NCBI RefSeq assembly: GCF_000174775.1
Contig: NZ_ACLR01000120.1
Coordinates: forward strand, 27,319 to 91,318
Direction: 5' to 3'
DNA: 64,000 nucleotides
DNA from: Porphyromonas uenonis 60-3
GTDB lineage: Bacteria; Bacteroidota; Bacteroidia; Bacteroidales; Porphyromonadaceae
Part shown: positions 49,834 through 58,753 of the stretch, in pieces
Layout: each line of letters begins with the position of its first letter
How positions within the stretch are numbered: position 1 is the stretch's first letter
Position numbers and translations under genes: made by a program
Notes under the pieces: generated by a model
Databases searched by the model: none
What the model saw: only the letters and a program-made list of their open reading frames with translations
What the model was told of the DNA's origin: nothing

Positions 49834-49872
49834 AGCACCCCACCAGTCTGACGGATCAGCTCGTGGGGTGCT
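49834..49872 (-). terminator. Strong hairpin in the metK leader (possible riboswitch terminator)
   Basis: On the minus strand AGCACCCCAC pairs perfectly with GTGGGGTGCT; the 19-nt loop has its own CTGA/TCAG stem, and CTCTCTTGTTG follows. It lies about 60 nt after the SAM-II-like aptamer and 80 nt before the metK ATG. Confidence 0.65.
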
Positions 49873-49931
49873 TTCGATGTCTCTATGCTTGCTTAGAAAG
49901 GTCCTCCAGCGGTCTCTTCTAGAGAGGTGGG

Positions 49932-49990
49932 GAGGTAAGTTTTTAGCATTTTTCTAAGTGGTTGCAAGCTTATCAAATCCATCCACTACG
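49932..49990 (-). promoter_or_regulatory. SAM-II-like riboswitch aptamer upstream of metK
   Basis: On the minus strand: AGTGG, then GATTT-N7-TTGCAA, then CCACT closing stem P1, then AAAAAT-GCTAAAAA and CTTACC. This reproduces the SAM-II core (GAUUU-N7-UUGCAA between P1 strands, then GCUAAA). The loop GATAAG can pair with the tail CTTACC at the place where the known RNA pairs AACC with GGG, so the pseudoknot is kept with different bases. Two extra bases lie after the first P1 strand. Placement ahead of metK fits feedback by SAM. Confidence 0.68.
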
Positions 49991-50030
49991 ATCCAAGACC
50001 TCTTCGGAGCCTCTTGTCATCACGTGAGGA

Positions 50031-50062
50031 CAAAGGTAAGACAAACTTTTTAATCTCGCAAA
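50031..50062 (-). promoter_or_regulatory. metK: metK promoter (TTTG-N20-TACCTTTG)
   Basis: On the minus strand TTTG (50062-50059), 20 bp, then TACCTTTG (50038-50031). The transcript would start near 50025, giving a leader of about 270 nt that holds the riboswitch and two hairpins. Confidence 0.75.
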
Positions 50063-50091
50063 TCAAGCGTTCAGACCATCCTCACATTCAA

Positions 50092-50273
50092 TTGCTCCCG
50101 AGGAAATCGTAAATATCCAACGAGGAAACGAAAATTCCCCACGGAGGGCCGAAATAAAAGTTCGGAAGAATGAAATGAAACTTCGGAAGAAAGATTTCGA
50201 AGTTCCGATGAATTTTTTGTTTCCTCGCTGGATAATCAAAAATCTCCACCGAGGAATTGGTCGATTTCCTCAA
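50092..50273 (+). repeat. R1 interspersed repeat, copy 4
   Basis: Nearly identical to copy 3 (reverse complement) over its whole length. It begins 30 bp beyond the -33 element of the metK promoter and points away from metK. Confidence 0.87.
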
Positions 50274-50381
50274 GCTGTCGGTGAAGTCATCTAGTAAATC
50301 CGTCAGCCATGCAACGCTTTTTTTGATTTTACCGAAGGCGTCTCTCTTGGCAAAAGGGGGCGCTTAGACGAAAAGCCCGCA

Positions 50382-50447
50382 GGAACCGAAAAGTTCCTGC
50401 TTTGGAACTAAAAAGTTTCAAGAGGGGGACTCTTTTTGGAACTCGTA
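50382..50447. repeat. 22-bp palindromic repeat array (array 4)
   Basis: Units start at 50382, 50404 and 50426, exactly 22 bp apart. Heads here are 16 bp (GGAACCGAAAAGTTCC, GGAACTAAAAAGTTTC) with 6-bp spacers, unlike the 14+8 layout of arrays 2 and 3, yet the period stays 22. Confidence 0.8.
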
Positions 50448-50527
50448 TATACTACTAAACGAGCACGATACAAGACACATTTTATCAAGGCAGGCGCACC
50501 ACTCGTATGAGGAGATAGGAAACGAAG

Positions 50528-50570
50528 AGGTCGCATAGGAACTACGGCAATGTAGTCTCCCATGCGACCT
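50528..50570 (-). terminator. Terminator after formate-THF ligase
   Basis: AGGTCGCAT pairs perfectly with ATGCGACCT, with an inner ACTAC/GTAGT stem. Read on the minus strand it is followed by CTTCGTTTCC. A second hairpin (CTACTG...CAGTAG) lies at 50587-50606. Confidence 0.7.
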
Positions 50571-50628
50571 AACTCTGAGAGAGAGAGCTACTGATCAGTG
50601 CAGTAGTCTCTATGTGGAGGGTAGCTTG

Positions 50629-52299
50629 CTAGCTCAGTCCCTCGATCTGACCATCGATGATGTCCATATGGACGGCCTGTGGCTCCTTGGGGAGGCCTGG
50701 CATACGCATGATGCTACCCATGATGACGACAATCATCTCGGCGCCACTGTTGAGGACAATATCCTCGACCTTCATATCAAAGTCTCGCATGTCGCCATAC
50801 CCCTTGGGATCTGCCGAGAAGGAGTACTGCGTCTTGGCGATACAAATGGGATAACGCTCCATATTAAGCTCTTGGATACGAGCAAGCTTTTTCTCAGCCT
50901 TACTACTATAGGTCACGTTGGCAGCGCCGTAGATGCGCTTGGCGATGTGCTCTACCTTCGTCTTGACTGGCTCGCTGAGCTGGTAGACGTGATCGATAGG
51001 CTCTGAGGGGTGCTCCTTGATCATCTTGACGACCAGCTTCGCCAGCTCGGTAGCGCCCTTGCCACCCTCGCTGTAAGCATTGTTGATCGCAAAGCCACAG
51101 CCTAGGACCTGCTCGCAGTGATTGCGGACGATCTCGATCTCCTCGTCGGTATCGGTAGCGTAACGGTTGAAGGCAACGACCACCGTCTGCCCGAAGTTGT
51201 GCAGATTGTGCACGTGACGGTCTAGATTCGCAAGACCCTTACGGACACCCTCTATGTCCTTCTCGTAGATTTGCTTTTCGTGGACATCACCGTGCATCTT
51301 AAGACCAGCGAGGGTAGCGACGATGACCGTTAGTTTAGGCGCTATACCTGCTACTTGGCACTTGATATCGAGGAACTTCTCCGCACCGAGATCGGCACCG
51401 AAGCCAGCCTCCGTGATGGTGTAGTCGCAGCAAGACATAGCCATCTTCGTGGCGAGGATGGAGTTACATCCGTGAGCAATGTTGGCAAAGGGCCCTCCAT
51501 GGATGAAGGCGGGGGTTCCTTCGGTGGTCTGGACGAGGTTTGGCTTGATTGCATCCTTTAGAAGGATGGTGATAGCGCCACCGATGCCCAGGTCCTTGAC
51601 ACGAAATGGCTCCTTAGTCTTGGTGTAGCCGAGGAGAATGTTGTCGATACGACGACGCAGGTCGTCTAGGTCTGAAGCGAGGCAGAGGATCGCCATGATC
51701 TCACTCGCAGGGGTGATGTCAAAGCCAGTCTCCGTGGGGACGCCATTGCCGACGCCTCCGAGGCCCGTGATGCAGTTGCGCAGAGAGCGGTCGTTAACGT
51801 CAAGGACGCGCTTCCAGAGCACCTCGGAGAGTCCCTCACAGCTATTCCTATTCTGATAGATATAGTTGTCCAGGAGCGCCGTAATCATGTTGTGCGCTGA
51901 GGTGATGGCGTGAAAGTCGCCCGTGAAGTGGAGGTTGATGTTTTCCATCGGGAGTACCTGAGCGTAACCACCACCAGCGGCACCACCCTTCATACCGAAG
52001 CAGGGGCCGAGGGAAGGCTCGCGAAGCGCTACGGCAGCACTCTTGCCGATCTTGTTAAGCCCGAGGGCTAGACCGATAGAGACGGTTGTCTTACCGACAC
52101 CCGCCTTGGTCGGTGTGATGGCGGTCACGAGGATGAGGTTACTCTGAGCTACCTTGTCGGGGTCTATCCGCTCGAGGGCGACCTTGCCAATGTAGTGGCC
52201 GTAAGGCTCTAACTCACTATCTGTGATGTGGAGCTGGTGAGCGATCTCCTCAATAGGCTTGAGCTGACACTCACGAGCTATCTGAATATCTGATTTCAT
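50629..52299 (-). CDS. fhs: Formate--tetrahydrofolate ligase
   Basis: 556 aa, normal. ATP P-loop [20 protein letters not shown] (about 62-81), the family signatures [22 protein letters not shown] without its full length quoted, and [13 protein letters not shown]. It activates formate to 10-formyl-THF for purine and fMet-tRNA synthesis, important in anaerobes. It matters here that NrdD (55.5 kb side) uses formate as reductant in many anaerobes. It is transcribed away from the riboswitch region; tRNA-Thr lies 90 bp upstream on the same strand. Confidence 0.97.
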   Translation of the reverse strand: MKSDIQIARECQLKPIEEIAHQLHITDSELEPYGHYIGKVALERIDPDKVAQSNLILVTAITPTKAGVGKTTVSIGLALGLNKIGKSAAVALREPSLGPCFGMKGGAAGGGYAQVLPMENINLHFTGDFHAITSAHNMITALLDNYIYQNRNSCEGLSEVLWKRVLDVNDRSLRNCITGLGGVGNGVPTETGFDITPASEIMAILCLASDLDDLRRRIDNILLGYTKTKEPFRVKDLGIGGAITILLKDAIKPNLVQTTEGTPAFIHGGPFANIAHGCNSILATKMAMSCCDYTITEAGFGADLGAEKFLDIKCQVAGIAPKLTVIVATLAGLKMHGDVHEKQIYEKDIEGVRKGLANLDRHVHNLHNFGQTVVVAFNRYATDTDEEIEIVRNHCEQVLGCGFAINNAYSEGGKGATELAKLVVKMIKEHPSEPIDHVYQLSEPVKTKVEHIAKRIYGAANVTYSSKAEKKLARIQELNMERYPICIAKTQYSFSADPKGYGDMRDFDMKVEDIVLNSGAEMIVVIMGSIMRMPGLPKEPQAVHMDIIDGQIEGLS

Positions 52300-52388
52300 T
52301 GTAGTACTATTTAGTGTATAAGGAAAAAGGCACCCCCTACAGGGTCGGGTAGACCACTATAGACGACGCCCTAGCGAAACAAGATAAG

Positions 52389-52461
52389 AGCCGAAAGCCG
52401 GACTCGAACCGGCGACCTACTCATTACGAATGAGTTGCTCTACCAACTGAGCTATTTCGGC
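52389..52461 (-). tRNA. tRNA-Thr (anticodon CGT)
   Basis: 73 nt. Acceptor GCCGAAA/TTTCGGC, D arm AGCTCAGTTGGTAGAGCA, anticodon stem ACTCA/TGAGT with loop TTCGTAA, and T arm GCCGGTTCGAGTCCGGC-type are all intact. CCA is not encoded. Confidence 0.96.
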
Positions 52462-52715
52462 GTCTCATTGACGATGCAAAAGTACAACAAACTTTTGATA
52501 CTACAAAAAGGTTGCGCTTTGAATTTGCTTTTGCCTCCCACTTTACTAAGGAAAAGCTATCCAATACCGACAACTTAGTAGACAAAGTAGAGAGACCAAA
52601 GATCCTAATTGGAAAACTTCCGAAAAGCTCATTTTTCGCAAACGACTAATATACAAGTTATTGCAATTTACTTTTGGACAACTTTTCAACAACCATCGTT
52701 TTTGAAGTTGTTTTA

Positions 52716-52747
52716 TTTGGTCATCTCGTAGGAAAGCAGTAATATTG
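52716..52747 (+). promoter_or_regulatory. Promoter for the riboswitch-nrdDG transcript
   Basis: TTTG (52716-52719), 20 bp, TAATATTG (52740-52747). The -7 box differs from TAnnTTTG by one base. The transcript would start near 52753, giving a leader of about 370 nt. Confidence 0.6.
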
Positions 52748-52811
52748 CACTCGCAACAAACAAGGATGCCCTACGCAACCCCTTCTTTCGTCAATCTGCG
52801 ATCTATATATA

Positions 52812-53018
52812 ATAGGGTGTACTAGCATATATCGCCTAGTCACTGGGAAACTGGTGTGAGTCCAGTACAGAACCCGCTGCTGTAATTCTCGCCTTGGAGG
52901 AGGATCACATATCCACTGTCTTAGCTTCATAAGATGGGAAGGAGATTACTCCGAGCAGGACTACGCTACATAGAGCATAGTCCCGACGAGATAAGTCAGA
53001 AGACCGACCCTAGCATAC
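52812..53018 (+). promoter_or_regulatory. Cobalamin (adenosylcobalamin) riboswitch ahead of nrdDG
   Basis: The conserved core is clear: GGGAAACTGGTGTGAGTCC (52845 onward), then ACCCGCTGCTGTAA, an internal GGAGGAGGATCAC part, and the closing B12 box AAGTCAGAAGACCGACC at about 52992-53008. The aptamer ends about 100 nt before the nrdD ATG. No clear terminator with T-run is seen after it, so control of translation by masking the start region is more likely than attenuation. B12 would be expected to turn nrdDG off. Confidence 0.92.
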
Positions 53019-53121
53019 AGAGATCGTAAGGGATAAGACGAGGAGTGTCGCTAGAAGAGCGGCAGTCGCACGAGAGATGGACGAAGCGGGAGCAACCTAC
53101 ATTACTTTCGGGAATTGAAGT

Positions 53122-55521
53122 ATGACAACAACTATCAAACAAATCATCAAGCGGGATGGGCTTCAGGAGCCATTTACCCCGTCCAAGATTGAGAACGCCG
53201 TTCTCAAAGCCTACATCGCCACAGGTCAGACCGAGTGTCTCCAAGAGGCGAAGACTGTAACCATGGGTGTCCTCGGACGCATCGAGCAGGAGGTCATCTC
53301 TGTCGAGGAGGTGCAGGATCTCGTCGAGAGCGAGCTCATGAAGGTTCAGCCTGAGGTGGCTAAGCGCTACATACTCTATCGCGAGTGGCGCAACACGGAG
53401 CGTCAGAAGAAGAGCGAGCTCAAGCGCAATCTCGACGGCATCGTAACCATCGACAGCAACGATGTCAATCTGAGCAACGCCAATATGAGCAGTCACACGC
53501 CCGCTGGGCAGATGATGACCTTCGCATCTGAAGTCTCTAAGGACTACACCTACCGCTACCTGCTCCCCACGCAGTATGCTGAGGCGCACCGTCGTGGCGA
53601 TATCCACATCCACGATCTTGACTACTACCCTACCAAGACGACCACCTGTATCCAGTACGACCTAGCGGATCTCTACGAGCGGGGCTTCCACACGAAGAAT
53701 GGTAGCATACGCACGCCTCAGAGCATCCAGAGCTATGCCACGCTGGCGACAATCGTCTTCCAGACGAATCAAAACGAGCAGCATGGAGGACAGGCGATAC
53801 CAGCCTTTGACTTCTTCATGGCTCCTGGCGTCTACAAGACTTTTCTCAAGCATATCGCTGACACGGCCCGCCTATTCCTTCACTGCCAGGGAGCTACAGA
53901 CCTGCCCTCAGTGCAAGAGATACGAGAGCTGGCTGGTCAGCATCTAGATAGTATCGTCCCAACCTCGACGGCGGTGACGAATCTGTGTCAAGCTTTAAGC
54001 CAGCGGGTCAATAAGGAGATACCACGCAAAGAACTGGTCTACCTGATCAATCAAGCGATCGAGCGCACACGTCGTGACACGCATCAGGCGATGGAGGGCT
54101 TCATTCACAACCTCAACACGATGCACTCGCGTGGTGGCAATCAGGTTGTCTTCAGCTCGATCAACTATGGTACCGACACCTCGGCCGAAGGACGTATGGT
54201 CATTGAGGAGCTGATGAAAGCGACCACCGAAGGGCTCGGCGTAGGTGGCGAAGTGCCAGTCTTCCCGATACAGATCTTTAAGGTCAAGGATGGTGTCAAC
54301 TACTCCGAGGCGGACTTCGACCGTGCAATGAAAGACTTCGACCGTGCTGTGGCTGGGGAGATAGAGTTTGAGACGCCAAACTTTGACCTCTTCCTGAAGG
54401 CTTGCGAGACAACGGCGAAGGCGCTTTTCCCCAACTTTGTCTTCCTCGATACGCCCTTCAATCATAGTGATGAGTGGGATGCCAATGATCCGCTACGCTA
54501 CCGCCATGAGATCGCAACGATGGGATGTCGTACGCGTGTCTTTGAGAATATCAATGGGCCACGCACCTCGATCGGTCGTGGCAATCTCTCCTTTACGACG
54601 ATCAATCTACCTCGCCTAGCCATCGAAGCTATGCGCTATGCTAAGGAGCAGATGGGTACGAAGGAGGATATAGGCAAGATGCGCAGTATAGCGATCAATA
54701 AGCTCTACGCTTCAATTCGGGAAATGGCTCAGCTCGTGGGCGAGCAGCTACACACCCGTTACGAATTTCAGGCGACAGCCTTGGCGCGTCAGTTCCCCTT
54801 CATGATGGGCAATGATGTCTGGAAGGGCGGTGGTGCCCTGCGTCCCAACGACCCCGTCGGTCACGTGATAGACAGCGGTACGCTCGGCATCGGCTTCATC
54901 GGTGGGCACAACGCTATGTGCGCCATCTACGGTGAGGGACACGGCACCAACGAAGACGCTTGGCACACGCTCTACCACTGTGTTGAGATCATTGGTGAGG
55001 TAGCACAGGAGTTTAAGGAGCGCTACCACCTCAACTACTCCGTACTAGCCACTCCAGCTGAGGGTCTCTCAGGGCGCTTCACACGCCTCGACCGTAAGCG
55101 CTACGGGGTCATTGAGGGGGTCAACGATAGAGCTTACTATGTCAACTCCTTCCACATTGATGTCAAGGAGGAGATCCACATTGCGGACAAGATACGTCTG
55201 GAGGCTCCCTTCCACGCACTCACGCTGGGAGGACACATTACCTATATTGAGCTTGATGGCGAGGCTAAGAAGAATGTCAAGGCGATTGCCAAGATTGTCA
55301 AGCTAATGCAAGACAACCACATTGGCTACGGCTCTATCAATCACCCGATAGACACTTGTCGCGAATGTCACTACAAAGGGGTCATCTATGCAAAGTGCCC
55401 GATATGTGGTGGCGAAGACATACTACGTATGCGTCGCATCACGGGTTACCTGACGGGCGACCTCTCCTCGTGGAACTCCGCCAAGCGTGCCGAAGAGGCT
55501 GATCGCGTCAAGCATCACTAG
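53122..55521 (+). CDS. nrdD: Anaerobic (class III) ribonucleoside-triphosphate reductase
   Basis: 799 aa. N-terminal ATP-cone ([22 protein letters not shown], about 5-95), a ten-strand barrel core, the Zn ribbon C746-C749-C759-C762 (CREC...CPIC) and the glycyl radical site RRITGYL with Gly775. Active in the cytoplasm without oxygen, it makes dNTPs for replication. Preceded by a cobalamin riboswitch and followed after 29 bp by its activase gene. No missing catalytic residues seen. Confidence 0.96.
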   Translation: MTTTIKQIIKRDGLQEPFTPSKIENAVLKAYIATGQTECLQEAKTVTMGVLGRIEQEVISVEEVQDLVESELMKVQPEVAKRYILYREWRNTERQKKSELKRNLDGIVTIDSNDVNLSNANMSSHTPAGQMMTFASEVSKDYTYRYLLPTQYAEAHRRGDIHIHDLDYYPTKTTTCIQYDLADLYERGFHTKNGSIRTPQSIQSYATLATIVFQTNQNEQHGGQAIPAFDFFMAPGVYKTFLKHIADTARLFLHCQGATDLPSVQEIRELAGQHLDSIVPTSTAVTNLCQALSQRVNKEIPRKELVYLINQAIERTRRDTHQAMEGFIHNLNTMHSRGGNQVVFSSINYGTDTSAEGRMVIEELMKATTEGLGVGGEVPVFPIQIFKVKDGVNYSEADFDRAMKDFDRAVAGEIEFETPNFDLFLKACETTAKALFPNFVFLDTPFNHSDEWDANDPLRYRHEIATMGCRTRVFENINGPRTSIGRGNLSFTTINLPRLAIEAMRYAKEQMGTKEDIGKMRSIAINKLYASIREMAQLVGEQLHTRYEFQATALARQFPFMMGNDVWKGGGALRPNDPVGHVIDSGTLGIGFIGGHNAMCAIYGEGHGTNEDAWHTLYHCVEIIGEVAQEFKERYHLNYSVLATPAEGLSGRFTRLDRKRYGVIEGVNDRAYYVNSFHIDVKEEIHIADKIRLEAPFHALTLGGHITYIELDGEAKKNVKAIAKIVKLMQDNHIGYGSINHPIDTCRECHYKGVIYAKCPICGGEDILRMRRITGYLTGDLSSWNSAKRAEEADRVKHH

Positions 55522-55550
55522 CCTCTCAACCTTCGTCTATCGCCTTTCGG

Positions 55551-56021
55551 ATGAACGTCCTCAAGGTCATACCCGAGACCATCCTCGACGGTGATGGGAT
55601 ACGCTGCTCCATCTACTTAGCAGGCTGCTCCCATCACTGTCCTGGGTGTCACAACCCAGAGAGTCACAGTCCGCTCGTAGGCACCCCCCTGACGGAGGAG
55701 TACCTGCAGCAGATCATTGACGAGATCAACGACAATCCCCTCCTCGACGGCATCACGCTGAGTGGAGGGGATCCGATGTTCAGTCCTGGGGAGCTACTCA
55801 CGCTCCTCAAGCGTCTCAAGCACGACACGGGGCTAGAGATCTGGTGCTACACAGGCTACACGCTCGAGCAGATCGAGCAAGACCCTACACGCGCCCCACT
55901 GCTAGACTATATAGATGTACTCGTCGATGGACGCTTCGTACAGAGTCTCTACGACCCTCAGCTCCCCTTCAGAGGCAGCTCCAATCAGCGTATCATAGCC
56001 CTGCACAAAGCGCGGCGCTAG
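55551..56021 (+). CDS. nrdG: NrdD-activating radical SAM enzyme
   Basis: 156 aa. The radical-SAM cluster motif is C26-x3-C30-x2-C33 ([12 protein letters not shown]), followed by [10 protein letters not shown] (SAM-binding GGE-type loop). It generates the glycyl radical on NrdD. It lies 29 bp downstream of nrdD on the same riboswitch-controlled transcript. Confidence 0.95.
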   Translation: MNVLKVIPETILDGDGIRCSIYLAGCSHHCPGCHNPESHSPLVGTPLTEEYLQQIIDEINDNPLLDGITLSGGDPMFSPGELLTLLKRLKHDTGLEIWCYTGYTLEQIEQDPTRAPLLDYIDVLVDGRFVQSLYDPQLPFRGSSNQRIIALHKARR

Positions 56022-56145
56022 CTGAGGTCAAGCCCCACGCCCCTCCTCCGCCACGCTCCGACCAGTGCCAAGATATAACGAAGAAGCAGAAAGAATCCTC
56101 TAACTGCTCCCCCCTCTAATCTCTAACATCTAACCTCTTATTTCT

Positions 56146-56332
56146 AGTCTCCACTAAGGAAATCCGCAACGCTTCGGTGGAGATCTTTTGTTTTCCACGG
56201 AGACGGGATATAAAACTTCGGAAGAATGAAATGAAACTTCGGAAGAAAGAAATCAAAGTTCCGAAGAATTTTCCCGTTCCTCCGTGGAGACTCACCGTTT
56301 CCTCCATAGCCAATTCAGATTCCCTCGGGAGT
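56146..56332 (+). repeat. R1 interspersed repeat, copy 5 (divergent)
   Basis: The core AACTTCGGAAGAATGAAATG plus the following CTTCGGAAGAAAG matches the other copies, but AAATCAAAGTTCCG replaces TTTCGAAGTTCCG and the flanks differ. It lies between nrdG and rpsP, followed by a 22-bp array. Confidence 0.78.
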
Positions 56333-56389
56333 TGCGCGAATCGCATGCGATCTGATCGGCGGCAGGAGCGCCAGAAGGCTCCGCCTCAA

Positions 56390-56484
56390 GATGTTTCCAA
56401 AAACTTTCCAGCCTCGGAAAAGTAAGTTTCCAAGGGTTTTCCAAGGGGGGAAAGTTTGCTTTCCACCGTTGGAAAACGAACGGT
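56390..56484. repeat. 22-bp palindromic repeat array (array 5)
   Basis: Units at 56416 (GGAAAAGTAAGTTTCC), 56449 (GGAAAGTTTGCTTTCC, perfect) and 56471 are separated by 33 and 22 bp, that is 1.5 and 1 periods; a half unit TTTCCAAGGGG lies between. A preceding TTTCCAAAAACTTTCC belongs to the same type. Confidence 0.72.
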
Positions 56485-56554
56485 CCCCTAGAGGAGCGGA
56501 CGGCCAGACGGCAATAAATCTTGGGAAAGTGATGGTGGGGTAAACTTTTTTGCG

Positions 56555-56562
56555 TACCTTTG
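56555..56562 (+). promoter_or_regulatory. rpsP: Promoter -7 box (TACCTTTG) for rpsP
   Basis: TACCTTTG 63 bp before the rpsP ATG. The 22-bp array ends about 70 bp upstream. No TTTG at the ideal -33 distance. Confidence 0.6.
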
Positions 56563-56625
56563 CACGGTTCGTACGAGCCAAGGCTCTTGACGGACATCCA
56601 AATCATTCAAATCTCAATATCAACA

Positions 56626-57219
56626 ATGGCAACTAAAATCAGACTACAAAGATTCGGTCGTCGTGGCTACCCCTTCTACCGTATCGTCATCGCTGATAGC
56701 AGGGCTCCACGGGATGGAAAGTTTATTGAGAGGATAGGTTCTTATAATCCGAACACTAATCCTGCTACAATAGATTTGAAGTTTGACCGCGCTCTCTATT
56801 GGCTCAAGGTCGGTGCACAGCCTAGTGACACCGCACGTCGCATCCTCTCTCGTGAGGGTGTCCTCCTTAAGAAGCACCTCGATGGTGGTGTCGCTAAGGG
56901 CGCATTCACACAGGAGGTCGCAGACCAGCGCTTTGAGGCATGGCACACGAACAAGCAGCAGCTCCTCAAGGGAGTCGCTGAGCGTGACCAGCAGAAGGCT
57001 CAGGATATAGCTCAGAAGCAGCACGAGGCTGAGGAAGAGCAAAACAAGGAGCGTAGCAAGGCTCTAGAGGAGAAGAAAGCAGCCATCGAGCGCGAGAAGG
57101 CTGAGGCAGAGGCCGCTGCAAAGGCTGAAGCTGAGGCTGCCGAAGAGGCTAATGCTACCGAAGAGGCACCAGCTGCTGAGGAAGCTCCAGCTACCGAGGA
57201 GGCTCCCGCTGCTGAGTAA
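56626..57219 (+). CDS. rpsP: 30S ribosomal protein S16 with long acidic tail
   Basis: 197 aa from the ATG at 56626 ([20 protein letters not shown]). The usual S16 body ends near residue 85-115; the rest is a charged helix (about 120-165) and an Ala/Glu-rich end made of near-perfect six-residue repeats of the type [12 protein letters not shown]. Extended S16 proteins are normal in Bacteroidota, the repeat tail is variable. A longer frame starting at 56560 would begin inside the promoter and is not used. Confidence 0.95.
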   Translation: MATKIRLQRFGRRGYPFYRIVIADSRAPRDGKFIERIGSYNPNTNPATIDLKFDRALYWLKVGAQPSDTARRILSREGVLLKKHLDGGVAKGAFTQEVADQRFEAWHTNKQQLLKGVAERDQQKAQDIAQKQHEAEEEQNKERSKALEEKKAAIEREKAEAEAAAKAEAEAAEEANATEEAPAAEEAPATEEAPAAE

Positions 57220-57293
57220 GCTAACAAGCTACATAACCTCTACGACATATCTAGTCGTATAGACACTGATACGTATGTATCACGATATCCAGT

Positions 57294-57338
57294 GAGACCC
57301 AGACTGCATGGCTTTGTGTAGTCTGGGTCTCTCGTTTG
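57294..57338 (+). terminator. Intrinsic terminator after rpsP
   Basis: GAGACCCAGACT pairs perfectly with AGTCTGGGTCTC around a 14-nt loop, followed by TCGTTTG. It is a very stable stem with a short T-run. Confidence 0.8.
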
Positions 57339-57377
57339 AGTTGACCGATCTATGTGACAGTCCCCCTCCCTCTCATC

Positions 57378-58622
57378 ATGACATCTCCACAACTACAATA
57401 CTACACCACTACCCAGGGACTACGTATCGTCTACTACCCTATCCCCAGTCAGGTCACCTATATAGGCTACATGGTACAGACGGGGTCGGCCCAAGATCCG
57501 CAGCCTTACCATGGACTGGCGCACTGTACGGAGCACATGCTCTTTAAGGGAACGCATAGACGACATGCCCTGCACTTGGTCAATCGTGTTGAGGCGGTGG
57601 GTGCCGACCTCAATGCTTTTACGACCAAGGAGGATACGACTCTGCACATATCAATCCCCTCACGCTACGCACTCAGAGCCGTCCATCTGCTCACGGACAT
57701 CGTGCTCAATAGCTACATACCAGCCGAAGAGCTAAGCAAGGAGCAGGAGGTGATCATCGAGGAGATAGCTAGCTACCTAGATGCTCCGAGCGAGCGAATA
57801 TACGATGAGTTTGAGGAGTTGCTCTTCGGTGGCACTCCGCTAGCGCACAACATCCTAGGCTCCGAGCAGTCGGTCAGACGTATCTCCTCGTCTGTGGTAC
57901 GACGCTTTATGGATCAGTACTACCGCCCCGACAATATGGTGCTGGGTATCTGGGGCGAGGTAGACTTTGCCAAGGCAGTGGAGATGATCGAACATCTCTA
58001 CAGCGAGCCACGAGTAACTGCGGGAGATCCATTTAAGGTGCCAAAGGTCAAGCCCGCGACCACTCCCGAGCGACTCATTGCCAAGACACACCACTACCGC
58101 ACTAACCAGTGCCACTGCATCATCGGGACACACGCTCCGAGCCTGCACGACCGTGAGCGCTACGCTATGACGCTCTTCAACAACTTCGTCGGTGGTCCCG
58201 CCATCTCCTCACAACTCAACCTCCATTTGCGTGAAGAGCTGGGACTCGTCTACAGTGTTGAGGCAAGCTACACGCCCTACCTGAGTGATGGTGTCTGGAA
58301 CGTTTACCTAGGTACAGGGAGCGACACGCTACAGCAAGCTGTGGAGGCGGTGCATAGCATCCTGGATCGCTATGTCACTAGCCCCATGAGTGCGGAGCAA
58401 CTAGCCATCAGCAAGCAGCAGATCGTGGGACAGCTACTCCTCGCCAACGACCAGCACGACAGCGAACTCATCACTATGCTCAAAAGCTACCTCTACTTCG
58501 GCAGGGTCAGTAGCGTCGCAGAGGTCGCAGAGCGCATACAGTCGATCACGCCAGAGGAAGTCACCGAGACGGTCGGTCGCTACCTAACGAGAGCACAGCG
58601 TCATACGCTTATATACAGGTAG
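57378..58622 (+). CDS. M16 family zinc peptidase
   Basis: 414 aa from the ATG at 57378 (a GTG at 57354 is the alternative). The inverted zinc motif HxxEH is H49-C-T-E52-H53, with the third ligand expected in the region SKEQEVIIEEIASY about 75 residues later. One N-terminal M16 and one C-terminal inactive M16 half, as in processing-peptidase-like bacterial enzymes. No signal peptide is seen, so it is probably cytoplasmic. Substrate unknown. Confidence 0.9.
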   Translation: MTSPQLQYYTTTQGLRIVYYPIPSQVTYIGYMVQTGSAQDPQPYHGLAHCTEHMLFKGTHRRHALHLVNRVEAVGADLNAFTTKEDTTLHISIPSRYALRAVHLLTDIVLNSYIPAEELSKEQEVIIEEIASYLDAPSERIYDEFEELLFGGTPLAHNILGSEQSVRRISSSVVRRFMDQYYRPDNMVLGIWGEVDFAKAVEMIEHLYSEPRVTAGDPFKVPKVKPATTPERLIAKTHHYRTNQCHCIIGTHAPSLHDRERYAMTLFNNFVGGPAISSQLNLHLREELGLVYSVEASYTPYLSDGVWNVYLGTGSDTLQQAVEAVHSILDRYVTSPMSAEQLAISKQQIVGQLLLANDQHDSELITMLKSYLYFGRVSSVAEVAERIQSITPEEVTETVGRYLTRAQRHTLIYR

Positions 58623-58692
58623 TAGAGCGACACAGAGAGCAATTACAGCGCACTAGATTAAGCAGAGAGTGAGTGTCAAGGGCTTTTTTCAC

Positions 58693-58700
58693 TACCTTTG
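58693..58700 (+). promoter_or_regulatory. Promoter -7 box (TACCTTTG) for the acyltransferase gene
   Basis: TACCTTTG 54 bp before the ATG at 58754, after a T-rich stretch. It probably drives the four-gene cluster that follows. Confidence 0.55.
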
Positions 58701-58753
58701 TGACCTAGAGACAAGTGCTACAGAATCAGTAAGTGAGACAATCCAACTCATCT

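Noticed and set aside
52480..52700. AT-rich stretch between tRNA-Thr and the nrdD promoter as an origin or attachment site
   Set aside because: No repeated DnaA-box-like motifs, no direct repeat of the tRNA end and no integrase gene were found.
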